Of a stretch of 64,000 bases of DNA, positions 53,079 to 62,743 are shown piece after piece (the first letter of the stretch is position 1; every line of letters starts with the position of its first letter). The DNA is from Cacconaster sp964598495 (GTDB lineage Bacteria; Bacteroidota; Bacteroidia; Bacteroidales; UBA932). A program made the translations under genes and the position numbers. Location: positions 66,847 to 130,846 of the forward strand of contig CAZRBY010000003.1 of NCBI GenBank assembly GCA_964598495.1, in the 5' to 3' direction. Below the pieces are notes generated by a model. That model ran no database searches. It was not told where the DNA came from and saw nothing but the letters and a program-made list of their open reading frames with translations.

Positions 53079-54547
53079 AATCTCTCTTCTCTGCTCAGAT
53101 CCTCAATGCCCTTAATACCGTCACGTGTCATTTTTATGCGAAAATGGTGATATCTGGATTCCGAGGCATCTTTAACCTGTGTTATGATGTTGATATAATA
53201 GAGTTTGTTGGCCGTTACCCTGCTGACACTGCCATCTTTTTCCAGCAGGTCAAGCCATTGTTCGGCATTGTCCATTTTATGGGAAAAACTGCTGAAGTGA
53301 AGACGAAAAATATCATTTATACCGGTCAGCGGATAGACGCTGTTTTGAGCAAGCAAACGGCTGTCAATGGTGACCAGTTTGCGATAAAGAATTATTTTCT
53401 CATCCAATATGTGGATTGCAGCCGGTATCAGCGTGGAGCGGTTGCGCATTTCAAGTACCTCTGCCGGAATTTTTGATTCGGAAACGAAATCGACTCCCTC
53501 CTTTATGTAACCTACCTTCTGCTCTTTAATATTGATGACCGCCTTATTGTCAAAATATTTTTTTCCCAGTTTATGAACAAAATAGTAACGCGCAAGCTCC
53601 TTGATCCTATCCTTTAGCATATAACTCACAATCAAAGCCAGAAAAAGGAGAATGGGAAACGACCCGAAACTTTTCTGGAAAATAAAGGTGACAATCGTAG
53701 CAAATATCATCGCCACTCCGGCTGCGATGGAATAGTACAACTGCTCCACAGCCACACCATCCTTTTTCTTCTCGAGTTCGATAAAAAGGTCACTTGCCAC
53801 ATATTTACGCAACACTCCGTAGCGATATATTAGCCTATCATTTTTTTTCTTGTCATCAGCCGAAACTGCAGGAAAGCCCTTGCGGCTGCGGTAAACACCG
53901 GTTTCCCTTATAAATTCCTTAAGGGCCCCGCTCTGCTGCTTTGCAGCCGGATTGCCTTCAAGCAGCTTGATAAGTTTGAAACTGTAATATACCGACATAT
54001 AACTCAAATACTCATCTCCGAAGGAGAAATGGGCCCGCAAAGCAGTGCCGGCCGTCGGTACGTCGATAATCTGCTCCAGAGCACGGTAACCCTGCACCAA
54101 TTCATTGATATAGCGCATATAGTTGTCACAGGAATCGAGAATATCCTCCATGTCCCTCTTGTCGAGGATATGCTGTACCTCATCCCTAATGGAACTCTTG
54201 GCTATCGCACAAAACATCTTGATTTGGTACTCATATTCCGCTATATTGACCTTGTCCGGAGCTTTGGCCATCACGCTCATCGCATCGCGCAGATAGCCTA
54301 AAGGCACGGCATCTCCCCCCGCAATATCTCGGAGGAGATATACGGGGGTCTTGAGACGCACGTTGCTCTTTACATCGCGGTAAAACTGCTCTTTGCTGTA
54401 AGATTCGGGGTTAATATCGAGACTATTGGGCACAAAAATCCATGTATTGACGGCAAAATCGTTTTTTCTTTGCTCTGCGTCAACCACAAAACTCTCCTTA
54501 AATTCCACGGAGATGTTGTCATGAATCCTTGTCCTGATATTTATCAT
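53075..54547 (-). CDS. Unrecognised Bacteroidetes protein with two central transmembrane helices
   Basis: The 490-residue protein matches no family I recognise. The N-terminal 265 residues are soluble and helix-rich. Two transmembrane helices at about 270-290 (YSIAAGVAMIFATIVTFIF) and 296-315 (FPILLFLALIVSYML) have a short loop, and a second soluble part (about 320-490) is beta-rich and basic. The layout, with both soluble parts probably on the same side, would fit a membrane-tethered assembly factor. It is 39 bp behind the M16 peptidase gene and coupled to the DUF2147 gene. Confidence 0.6.
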   Translation of the reverse strand: MINIRTRIHDNISVEFKESFVVDAEQRKNDFAVNTWIFVPNSLDINPESYSKEQFYRDVKSNVRLKTPVYLLRDIAGGDAVPLGYLRDAMSVMAKAPDKVNIAEYEYQIKMFCAIAKSSIRDEVQHILDKRDMEDILDSCDNYMRYINELVQGYRALEQIIDVPTAGTALRAHFSFGDEYLSYMSVYYSFKLIKLLEGNPAAKQQSGALKEFIRETGVYRSRKGFPAVSADDKKKNDRLIYRYGVLRKYVASDLFIELEKKKDGVAVEQLYYSIAAGVAMIFATIVTFIFQKSFGSFPILLFLALIVSYMLKDRIKELARYYFVHKLGKKYFDNKAVINIKEQKVGYIKEGVDFVSESKIPAEVLEMRNRSTLIPAAIHILDEKIILYRKLVTIDSRLLAQNSVYPLTGINDIFRLHFSSFSHKMDNAEQWLDLLEKDGSVSRVTANKLYYINIITQVKDASESRYHHFRIKMTRDGIKGIEDLSREERL

Positions 54548-54564
54548 AATATTGCCTGTTGGCA

Positions 54565-54590
54565 GCTAATTGCTAATTGCTAATTGCTAT
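54565..54590. repeat. Tandem 7-bp repeat (GCTAATT) at the end of the M16 gene
   Basis: Three perfect GCTAATT units and a partial fourth (54565-54590) lie across the stop codon of the M16 peptidase gene. Similar degenerate words occur elsewhere in the intergenic DNA of this window. Confidence 0.7.
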
Positions 54591-57408
54591 TCCTCCGGGT
54601 TCATTACAATCTTGACGAGGTTGCCCTGTCCGATGAAGTCCGCAACAAAGTTCTTCACCTTTTCAGAGGTGAGGGAATTGATTACTGCTTCGCGCTCAGT
54701 ATCAAGGTCGACACCTGTAAGATCATACTGACGCAGGTTATTCGACCAATAACTGTTGTTGATACGAGATTTGGATACATTTTTGAGGAAATTCTCCCTT
54801 ACTTTTACCATCTGCTCTTCACTGGGACCATTATTTGCTATATCCTCAACACCTTTGATTGCCAATTTGATCATATCTTCAGCCCTGGCGGGATCTGTAT
54901 CAAACTGAATGAGCATCTCGCCCCTGTTCTGAGGTATAGCCGATACGGAGCCTTGCGTGCCCACACCGTAGGTTGCACCTTCCTCCTCCCTGATAGTCTC
55001 GGTATAGATCAGGTCAAGTGTATAGCNNNNNNNNNNNNNNNNNNNNNNNNNNNNNNNNNNNNNNNNNNNNNNNNNNNNNNNNNNNNNNNNNNNNNNNNNN
55101 NNNNNNNNNNNNNNNNNGTAGTCATAGGGGCATTGAAAACATTCTCAACCTTTCCGGGTACTACCTGGAGATTATGGTCAATATATGTGCTTCCCTGACC
55201 TGCAGTAGGGAGAGAACCGATATATTTCTCCACCAACGGCTTGATCGTCTCAAGGTCAACATTACCCGTAATATATACGCAAGCACCTGCCATATTGGAG
55301 AATAGAGTCTTGTAGGATTGCTCCAGGGAAGCTACCGACATCTTACTTAGCATATCCATGGAGATAAGTTGTCTGCGGGGATTGTTGCCGTATGCTGTCT
55401 TGAGATATGCTTCACTAAGAATATAATTGGGCTGTTTGGAGAGATTGGGGACAATGGCATTCATCTGAGCGAATGCAGGAGCGATCTCCTCTTCCACAAA
55501 CCTGGGCTCCGTCACCTGGAGATAGACCAGTTGCATCAAAGTCTCGAAGTCCTTAGGTGCACTCTGTCCGGCTATTCCGTGGAATTCATCCTCTATAAAG
55601 GGTGATTCGGAAACGATTATACCGGTGAGCATTTTATTCAATGTGGTTGAGGAAAAATTGGAAACGCCTCCCAGATTACTATAGAGAGCAATCATATTGT
55701 CATCAACCGAAGGAAGTTCCGACTCTGCAATCAGAGATTTTCCACCGGGAACCTGAAGACGGAATGTAACCTCTTCCTTTTTATAGTCTGAGGGTCTTAC
55801 AATCACGCGGATGCCATTTTCAAGGGTCCATGCCGTGGAATTAAAGCGACCCTCTTTCTCCTCTCTCACTTTGCTACCTATAAGAAGGGCAGCATCTACC
55901 AATTCTCCCAACTCCTCTTCCTGAATTCCCGATTCCATTTCAGCATTTTTCACCTTATCAATTATAGTTATGAAATCTTGCTTTTCAGGATGTACAAGGC
56001 CCTCTCGTTCAGGAGCAAGGTAAAGAACCACTACATTCTTATCATAAGAAATAGTCTTAAGGAATGCATTGATTACATCAGCGGAAAGGTAAGGAAGATA
56101 ACCTTTTATCTGCTCTTCTTTGTATGCGGGAGTCATGAAAGGCCAGCCCTGGAAGAAGTCAGACATAAAATCCCGTACATATTCACCGTTCTTACGACTC
56201 TCGGCATTGGAAGTCGCTCTTTCGGCATTTGCAATCATATTGGTCTTGGCCCTCTCGAGTTCACTTTCTGTAAAACCGAACCTTTTTGCCTTTTCTATTT
56301 CAGTCAAAGCTGCCTCAAATGCTGTTAAAGCCTCTCCGTCCCTAAATGCTGCGCTTGCCATAAGCGCATCAGAAGTGAGAATCAGGTTCGTAAAAGCAGC
56401 GCCACCTGCAAAGAATGGAGCATCAGCCTTCTTTCTAATATCATCAAATCTCTCTGAGAAAACAGCATTTACCAAATCTACGGCAAGGTCATTCATAAAA
56501 CCTGCACCATACCGGCGTACCATCCTCGGAGTCAAAAGGGGATATTTTACTACAAACTGTACCTGGCTCATTCTTGTTTCTGGATCGATGATGATGCCGA
56601 CTATGGGTTCTTCATTTTCAGGAAGAAGAATCTCTTCCTTGGGTTTGGGATTCTCATGGGCGGGGATATCCTTGAAAAGTTCCCTCAATTTGGCCTCAAT
56701 CACTTCCGGATCGATGTCACCGACCACAACTATTGCCTGAAGGTCCGGACGATACCATGTGTGATAGAAATCCTGAAGTTCGCTTGCAGGGAAGGTCTCA
56801 AGGTTTTCCTTAGTACCTATGATATTACAGGTGGCATATTTCGAGCCTTTGTAGAGATGCTCCCAAGCCTTCTCGGTACTTCTCCACTCGGCTGTGCGGC
56901 GTGTACGCCACTCCTCTATGATGACACCTCTCTCCTTATCTATTTCGACGGGATCATTTGTCACAAAAGCAGAGTAGTCGTGCATTATCAGAAGCGCCGT
57001 GTCGATAATGCCTTCCCTGGTAGTGGGTATGTTGTTGAGCATATACATTGTCTGCTCAACTCCTGTGGATGCATTGATATTAGCACCAAAACTGGCTCCG
57101 ATGCTCTCGAAATAATTGATCATCATCTTGCCGGGGAGATTTTTCGTGCCGTTGAGTGCCATATGCTCAAGGAAGTGAGCAAGGCCGTTCTGGGCAGGAG
57201 TCTCCTGGATAGCACCAACATTGGTGAAAAGATAATAGTCGGCTCTTTCAGCGGGCTTGTCGTTGTGTTTGATGTAATAGGTCAGTCCGTTTTCAAATTT
57301 GCCGTATCTTACGGAAGGGTCCCTTTCAAGCATGCCCTGCGGATTGATCTGTGCAAAAGAAATGAATGTCACGAAAAGTGACAGGATCGTTGAAATGATT
57401 CTTTTCAT
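54587..57408 (-). CDS. M16-family (pitrilysin-like) zinc peptidase, interrupted by an assembly gap
   Basis: The exported peptidase (signal ending ISFAQ) has the inverted zinc motif HFLEH (GLAHFLEHMALNGTKNLPGK) with the downstream Glu in KERGVIIEEWRT, and a second, catalytically silent half (STTLNKMLTGIIVSESPF, TYGVGTQGSVSAI). Run of 91 N at 55027-55117 splits it. The two sides are in different frames at this N length, but both sides match the family and the missing part is about 30 residues, so the frame break is a gap-size artefact, not a mutation. The intact protein would be about 940 residues. It probably degrades peptides in the periplasm. Confidence 0.88.
55027..55117. other. Assembly gap, 91 N
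   Basis: Run of N inside the M16 peptidase gene. For the reading frame to be restored the true length should differ by +1 or -2 (mod 3), for example 92 or 89. Confidence 0.99.
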
Positions 57409-57483
57409 TTTAAAATTGATTAAATATTATGATAATTGTTGTTAAAAACTTATAGTTCATCTTACAAATTTATGCATTTTCAT

Positions 57484-57491
57484 TAACTTTG
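57484..57491 (+). promoter_or_regulatory. Candidate -7 promoter element for the LysR-type HTH gene
   Basis: TAACTTTG is an exact TAnnTTTG, only 7 nt before the ATG at 57499, again suggesting a near-leaderless transcript. The -33 element is weak. Confidence 0.4.
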
Positions 57492-57498
57492 AGGCATT

Positions 57499-57750
57499 AT
57501 GATCGACAAAAGACTGCAAGTGTTTACCGTAGCTGCCCGCCGGTTGAGTTTCCTCAAGGCGGCAAAGATTCTCGGCATATCCCAACCGGCTGTTTCCAAA
57601 CATATCGCCCTGCTTGAGAAAGAGGTCGGCGGAGCACTCTTTCTCCGGATAAGCCGCACTCTTGTTCTGACGAAAAAGGGTGAACAACTCCTGGAGATAG
57701 CCGACAAAATACTTGCGCTATACCAGTCAATCGACAATCTCAAGGATTGA
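57499..57750 (+). CDS. Orphan LysR-type helix-turn-helix protein, no effector domain
   Basis: The 83-residue protein has the full LysR winged HTH: LQVFTVAARRLSFLKAAKIL, GISQPAVSKHIALLEKEVGG (recognition helix) and LFLRISRTLVLTKKGEQLLE, followed by a dimerisation helix and a stop. Normal LysR regulators are about 300 residues. Frame shifts were not evident: no LysR effector-like sequence is visible in the 9 bp before the convergent glycosyltransferase gene. It may be a true stand-alone regulator, as in ModE/short HTH proteins, or a relic. Confidence 0.8.
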   Translation: MIDKRLQVFTVAARRLSFLKAAKILGISQPAVSKHIALLEKEVGGALFLRISRTLVLTKKGEQLLEIADKILALYQSIDNLKD

Positions 57751-57759
57751 TGGACCACT

Positions 57760-58770
57760 TTATAGATTTTTGAGCTTGTCAAAAGTGATTCTTCCACGTG
57801 AGAGATAAAATTTCAGCACTATGCTATATGGATAGTAGCCCTTATTGTTGATCTCTTCAGAGAACGGCGAAGGGTCAAGTTCGCGTTTCATCCGAGAATA
57901 GTCGCGATGCGCACGCCATACGGCCTTGCAACTCTCAATTTTACCGGTAATGAGATATATCATGGCAGAGGCTCCGTCAAGAAGTTTACGGACAAATAAT
58001 CTCCTCCACCGAATCTTATCGGGAAGGTTTTTCCGGAGCATCAGCAAACTGTTGCGGTAGTTCAGATAGAGCTTGTGGGGAGATTCGTTTGGAAGAGTAC
58101 CTCCACCGACATGATAAACTTTTGAGGAAGGAAGAGCCCACACCTCGTATCCCAGCAGTTTGGCCCGCCAACAGAGATCTATTTCCTCCATATGGGCGAA
58201 AAACAAGTCGTCCAGACCGCCCAAATGGTGATAAAGTGAGGATCTGATCATCAGACAGGCGCCTGTGGCCCAGAAGACCTCTCTGGGTTGGTCATATTGT
58301 CCGTTGTCCTTCTCGATATTGGAGAGGATGCGTCCTCTGCAAAATGGATATCCGTATTTATCAATGAAACCGCCTGCAGCGCCTGCATATTCGAAAGAGT
58401 CCCTCTCTGCTTCCGAAAGTATTTTCGGCTGGCACACACCTACCTCGGGATGTTCCTCCATAAAGGAAAGAAGAGTATCGGCCCAGCCCGGAGTTACCTC
58501 CACATCGGAGTTAAGCAATACATAATAATCGGCCTCAACTTCGGCCAGAGCGCGATTGTATCCGCCGGTAAAACCCCAGTTACGGTCAAACTCTATGATT
58601 CGCATATCGGGATGGTTTGCTTTTAACCACTCCACAGACCCGTCTTCGGAGCCGTTGTCAGCCACTACCACAAAACAATTATCGGCGGGTGTACAATCAA
58701 GAAGGGTCGGAATGTACCTTTCAAGGAAATTCCGACCGTTCCAGTTAAGAATAACTATAGCACAATCCAT
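57760..58770 (-). CDS. Family 2 glycosyltransferase (rhamnosyltransferase-like)
   Basis: The 336-residue GT2 enzyme starts with CAIVILNWNGRNFLERYIPT and has VVVADNGSEDGSVEWL, GFTGGYNRALAEVEADYYVL, the DxD-type LLNSDVEVTPGW, CLMIRSSLYHHLGGLDDLFF and HMEEIDLCWRAKLLGYEVWA. The layout matches rhamnosyltransferase-like GT2 enzymes of O-antigen or cell-surface glycan synthesis. The start at 58770 is chosen over an ORF start at 58809, which adds residues not found in the fold. It converges with the HTH gene, 9 bp apart. Confidence 0.9.
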   Translation of the reverse strand: MDCAIVILNWNGRNFLERYIPTLLDCTPADNCFVVVADNGSEDGSVEWLKANHPDMRIIEFDRNWGFTGGYNRALAEVEADYYVLLNSDVEVTPGWADTLLSFMEEHPEVGVCQPKILSEAERDSFEYAGAAGGFIDKYGYPFCRGRILSNIEKDNGQYDQPREVFWATGACLMIRSSLYHHLGGLDDLFFAHMEEIDLCWRAKLLGYEVWALPSSKVYHVGGGTLPNESPHKLYLNYRNSLLMLRKNLPDKIRWRRLFVRKLLDGASAMIYLITGKIESCKAVWRAHRDYSRMKRELDPSPFSEEINNKGYYPYSIVLKFYLSRGRITFDKLKNL

Positions 58771-58786
58771 ACAGGAGGGTTTAGAG

Positions 58787-60127
58787 TTATAGGGCGAGCA
58801 CCACCTCAAAGTAGAGGGCTCCGTCGATAACCGTCACCTTGTAGAGAGCATCTTCGACCTGGTAATAAGTCTCGTCACCTATTTTAACTTCTACGTAATC
58901 TTCGGGCAGTTGAGTAATGAGAGCTCCGATAGGAGGTTCAATCACATAGTACTGGCCGTTGGAAAGGGTGTAGAAAACTCCATCCTGGTAGTAATATTCG
59001 TCGTTTTGGTTGGCTACGTTAGTCACGTATGAGTCAACTTCCCTGACAGTGTAGGCAGTGTTGATCCTCGAGTAACTTTCGGCCAGAGCAACTGCGCGGT
59101 TTGCGCGCTCAACGGCATTGTTCAGAGCATTTATCACTGCTACCGTCAGAGCCACATCGAGCAGAGTGCTACTGATGTAGGTGCCTATGGGCGGGCGGCA
59201 GATTACATATCCTCCTCCGAAGTAGGGGCGATAATAGATGCCGTCGTAATAGTAGTAGTTGATGTGATTATGAACCCTCAGAACCGCCCTATGAGGTAGG
59301 TAGTTGATTCGGTAACCGAAGTAGTGATGACCGAAGCGATGAGGGGGAACCGGCTTGTGGTGCTTCTTGATATAGGGTCTCACCCAGTTTTTGTCCCTTG
59401 GAGGGGGTACGCTGTTGTGATATTGCACGGCGGCCGGCTTGCGGTCAACCGCGGGTGCATTAACCCTGTCATTGCTTCTCCTTGGAACGGTGCTGTTGAC
59501 ACTTGTGGCGTTCCTTCGTGTGGAAGTAGAAACAGAGGGTCTGCTTGTACCGGAGCTTGAAGCAGATCTGTTGCGGTCAGTAGTGACGGCCTGTCTGCTT
59601 GAGCCGGAACTCCTTCTGGTAGCTGCATTATCCGAACCCGTCACTACGGAAGAACTGTTTGAGCTGCGTCTTGTGGTAACTGTTGAACTGCGGGAACCTG
59701 AAGTTGAGCTTGAACCGGTGTTGCCTCTGTAATCCTGCACCTGACGTTCTGAAGTGGTGGTCGTCCTCCTGCGAGTGGTAGTCTGGCTACTTGAGGAGCC
59801 GGAGGGTGACTTGTAGTTGGGATCGACTTTGAAGTCGAATGTATTGTCTGACGAAGCCTTCACTCCCGTCTGTCTTTGCGAAGAACCGGAAGTGGTGCGA
59901 CTCTGCGAGCTGCCGGAGCGGCTGCCGGAAGTAGTACGGCTCTGCGAACCGCTGGAGCGGCTGCCGGATGAAGAGCTACTTGAGCGACTAGTGGAAGAGT
60001 TGCTGCTCTGAGTGGTCTTACGTTCGCTCGAACTGCTCGTTCTCCTGTTTTGTCCCCATACCTCACTCGGGCTAGCTAACATCATTATGATGCTAAGGAC
60101 TAAAGCTACTTGTGTAAACCTCTTCAT
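58787..60127 (-). CDS. DUF6515-like protein with long Ser/Thr/Arg-rich region
   Basis: The 446-residue protein has a signal peptide (ending EVWGQ), then about 190 residues rich in Ser, Thr, Arg and Gln (short SSGSRS-, QSRTTSG-type units), a His/Pro-rich stretch (KKHHKPVPPHRFGHHYFGYR) and two copies of a YYYYDGIYYRP..GGYVICRPPIGTYI / YYYQDGVFYTLSNGQYYVIEPPIGALI unit, as in DUF6515 proteins. The repetitive low-complexity part could be prone to slippage. Function unknown; a surface or periplasmic location is likely. A 10-N gap lies in its upstream region. Confidence 0.75.
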   Translation of the reverse strand: MKRFTQVALVLSIIMMLASPSEVWGQNRRTSSSSERKTTQSSNSSTSRSSSSSSGSRSSGSQSRTTSGSRSGSSQSRTTSGSSQRQTGVKASSDNTFDFKVDPNYKSPSGSSSSQTTTRRRTTTTSERQVQDYRGNTGSSSTSGSRSSTVTTRRSSNSSSVVTGSDNAATRRSSGSSRQAVTTDRNRSASSSGTSRPSVSTSTRRNATSVNSTVPRRSNDRVNAPAVDRKPAAVQYHNSVPPPRDKNWVRPYIKKHHKPVPPHRFGHHYFGYRINYLPHRAVLRVHNHINYYYYDGIYYRPYFGGGYVICRPPIGTYISSTLLDVALTVAVINALNNAVERANRAVALAESYSRINTAYTVREVDSYVTNVANQNDEYYYQDGVFYTLSNGQYYVIEPPIGALITQLPEDYVEVKIGDETYYQVEDALYKVTVIDGALYFEVVLAL

Positions 60128-60139
60128 TTTTGTAAATTT

Positions 60140-60149
60140 NNNNNNNNNN
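60140..60149. other. Assembly gap, 10 N
   Basis: Ten N between the DUF6515-like gene and galE. The true length is unknown; any promoter of the DUF6515-like gene may be affected. Confidence 0.99.
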
Positions 60150-60212
60150 TTAAGTGGTAAGTATTCACTTTACATAATATCAAATAACGGACCAAATATA
60201 ACTCTTTTTTAT

Positions 60213-60220
60213 TATTTTTG
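60213..60220 (+). promoter_or_regulatory. Candidate -7 promoter element for galE
   Basis: TATTTTTG is an exact TAnnTTTG, 22 bp before the galE ATG at 60243. It supports that ATG over an upstream in-frame start. No clear TTTG is found at the -33 position. Confidence 0.5.
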
Positions 60221-60242
60221 CACCAGTCTAATATACAGCGAT

Positions 60243-61280
60243 ATGAGGAAAGGAGTATTGGTTACCGGAGGAACGGGCTATATCGGCTCACATACTGTTG
60301 TGGAGCTTCTCGAAGCAGGTTATTATGTAATTATTGTGGATAATCTCTCAAATTCCGACGAATCGGTAATTGATGGGATAGAGGCCATCACCGGTATCAG
60401 ACCTGATTTTGTAAAAGCAGACTGCCGCGACATTGAAACGCTCGAAAAACTCTTTGAAAAGGGGATATTTGACTCTATTATTCATTTCGCGGCGGCAAAA
60501 GCCGTCGGGGAATCAGTTGAACAACCTCTTGAATATTACCACAACAACATCCTTTCACTTATAAACATCATCTCGCTGATGCGCCGGTACAATGTCCCCA
60601 ATCTGGTCTTCTCATCCTCCTGCACCGTATACGGACAGCCGGAAGTACTACCCGCCACCGAACAGACTCCGAGACTTGAAGCAGAATCGCCCTACGGCAA
60701 CACCAAACGCATATGCGAGGATATAATCCGCGACAGCGTCAAAGCTTACGGTTCGATCAACGCCATCGCCCTGAGATATTTCAATCCAATTGGAGCACAT
60801 CCCAGTGCACTAATTGGCGAACTGCCGCGCGGCATCCCCAACAATCTCCTTCCCTATGTCACCCAGACCGCTGCAGGCATTCGCGAGGTGCTGAGCATCT
60901 TCGGAGATGACTATAATACTCCGGACGGATTTTGCATTCGCGACTATATCGACATCAATGATCTGGCAGCTGCGCACGTTGCAGCGCTTAAGAGGATGAT
61001 CTGCGGTAAGATGAAAGAGAATTTTGAAGTCTTCAACATCGGTACCGGACGCGGAGTTTCCACAATGGAAATCGTCAAGACCTTTGAAAAGGTCAACGGA
61101 CTGAGTCTCAACTACCGAATTACCGGCAGAAGAGCAGGCGATATAGAGGCGATGTGGGCAGACCCCTCTTATGCCAACGAGGAACTCGGCTGGTATGCGC
61201 GAAAAAGTCTCTACGAGACCCTCCGCTCAGCCTGGAAATGGCAACAGCGGCTCTGCGGTGTTGATCTATCAGATGAATAG
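60243..61280 (+). CDS. galE: UDP-glucose 4-epimerase
   Basis: GalE interconverts UDP-glucose and UDP-galactose with a bound NAD+ in the cytosol. The 345-residue protein has the Rossmann GGTGYIGSH (9-17), catalytic Ser in FSSSCTVYG and the YxxxK pair in YGNTK, then ALRYFNPIGAHP, RDYIDINDLAAAHVAAL and the C-terminal DP-x-x-A motif. The frame is also open upstream to 60012 through the N gap, but the first methionine of the Rossmann fold is at 60243 and a promoter lies just before it. It could serve lipopolysaccharide or capsule synthesis with the nearby glycosyltransferase. Confidence 0.96.
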   Translation: MRKGVLVTGGTGYIGSHTVVELLEAGYYVIIVDNLSNSDESVIDGIEAITGIRPDFVKADCRDIETLEKLFEKGIFDSIIHFAAAKAVGESVEQPLEYYHNNILSLINIISLMRRYNVPNLVFSSSCTVYGQPEVLPATEQTPRLEAESPYGNTKRICEDIIRDSVKAYGSINAIALRYFNPIGAHPSALIGELPRGIPNNLLPYVTQTAAGIREVLSIFGDDYNTPDGFCIRDYIDINDLAAAHVAALKRMICGKMKENFEVFNIGTGRGVSTMEIVKTFEKVNGLSLNYRITGRRAGDIEAMWADPSYANEELGWYARKSLYETLRSAWKWQQRLCGVDLSDE

Positions 61281-61339
61281 CACTTCCGGAAGATCTATCT
61301 TCACAGACTTAACTTCTATTGGAAGATGATATAGGGTAG

Positions 61340-62743
61340 TTAATTCTTCGGTTCAAGTCCCAGTTCGGCAGCCATGGACTCCATCAGACGATAGGCTGCT
61401 TCAAATTCATTGGGTATTTCTCCATCCAGAATGGCATTCTTTATATACTCTTTGATGACACCTATGGCTATACAAGGCGACAAGCCATATTTCTCCATAA
61501 TCAATTCACCCGTGATTGGATTCTTGAAATTACGGACGGCATCCTTGGCCTCAACTTCGACAAGTTTTGCCTCAACAATTTCAAAATTACGCTGAATTGC
61601 TTTGACCTTATATTCATTCTTCGAAGTCACATCGGCACGACAGAGAGTCATCAGATCATCTATGTCATCTCCTGCATCAAATAGGAGGCGCCGTACGGCG
61701 GAGTCTGTCACCTCTTCAGTAACCAACGCTATTGGGCGCAGATGAAGCAGAACCATCTTCTCCACAAACTTCATCTTATCGTTCAAAGGCATCTTGAGTT
61801 GCTTGAATATGCCCGGGACCATCTTGCTGCCGACATATTCATGCCCGTGGAATGTCCATCCAGTCCCTGTTTCGAACTTCTTGGTAGCGGGTTTACCCAC
61901 ATCGTGAAGAAGCGCAGCCCAGCGCAGCCAGAGATCTCCGCCGGCAGCTGCAACATTATCCAGTACCTGAAGAGTGTGCTCAAAATTGTCCTTGTGTCCG
62001 CACCCTTCCACCGTTTCCACAGATTTGAGATTGGAGATTGCGGGGAGTATCAATGGTAGGAGTTCACATTCGTCAAGCAGACGCAAACCGCGCGAGGGAG
62101 TATCGGCCATCAATATCTTGTGCAGTTCGTCGGCTATCCTTTCGCGCGCGAGAATATTGAGACGATCGGCATTGCGACGGATTGAATCGAGTGACTCAGG
62201 TACAATCCGGAATCCGAGTTGCGTTGCAAATCTTATGGCACGGATCATCCGCAGAGGATCGTCGGAGTAGGTGGTATCAGGATCGGTCGGAGTGCGTATA
62301 AGGCCGGCATCCAGATCACGGATACCGCCGAAAGGGTCTATAAGAGTGCCATAGTCCTCTTTCTGAAGGCTGAAAGCAAGAGCGTTTATGGTAAAGTCAC
62401 GACGCAACTGGTCATCTTCAAGTGTACCCTCCTCGACAATGGGTTTGCGGGAGTTGCGGCGATATGACTCGCGCCTTGCACCGACAAATTGGAGTTCGAT
62501 GCCCCCATATTTGAGCATCGCCGTACCGAAATTGCGGAATACGGTAACACCGGTGTGAAGCACTTCCGCAACCTCCTCAGCCAACTCTATACCGCTCCCC
62601 TCCACCACTATATCTATATCCGTGCTCTCCCTCTGGAGAAAATGATCACGCACATAGCCGCCTATGACGAAGGCCTTGACCTTCATCTTGCCGGCTTGCG
62701 CTGCAACTATCTCAAATATCTTATGATCCAACGGCCCTTTCAT
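61340..62743 (-). CDS. cca: CCA-adding tRNA nucleotidyltransferase with HD domain
   Basis: The enzyme adds CCA to tRNA 3' ends. The 467-residue protein has the class II nucleotidyltransferase head (VIGGYVRD 26-33; DID 42-44 metal ligands), RDFTINALAF, the HD hydrolase part (ALLHDVGKP) and a C-terminal region. It is relevant here because the tRNA-Phe at 16296 does not encode its CCA. The first 4 bp overlap the HsdR_N gene (ATGA), so the two are coupled. Confidence 0.96.
   Translation of the reverse strand: MKGPLDHKIFEIVAAQAGKMKVKAFVIGGYVRDHFLQRESTDIDIVVEGSGIELAEEVAEVLHTGVTVFRNFGTAMLKYGGIELQFVGARRESYRRNSRKPIVEEGTLEDDQLRRDFTINALAFSLQKEDYGTLIDPFGGIRDLDAGLIRTPTDPDTTYSDDPLRMIRAIRFATQLGFRIVPESLDSIRRNADRLNILARERIADELHKILMADTPSRGLRLLDECELLPLILPAISNLKSVETVEGCGHKDNFEHTLQVLDNVAAAGGDLWLRWAALLHDVGKPATKKFETGTGWTFHGHEYVGSKMVPGIFKQLKMPLNDKMKFVEKMVLLHLRPIALVTEEVTDSAVRRLLFDAGDDIDDLMTLCRADVTSKNEYKVKAIQRNFEIVEAKLVEVEAKDAVRNFKNPITGELIMEKYGLSPCIAIGVIKEYIKNAILDGEIPNEFEAAYRLMESMAAELGLEPKN

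Noticed and set aside
54587..54964. Separate 125-residue gene
   Set aside because: Its sequence continues the M16 C-terminal half (TYGVGTQGS...), so it belongs to the interrupted peptidase.
60012..60242. N-terminal extension of galE
   Set aside because: It crosses ten N, lies inside the DUF6515-like gene on the other strand, and the Rossmann fold begins at 60243 behind a promoter.
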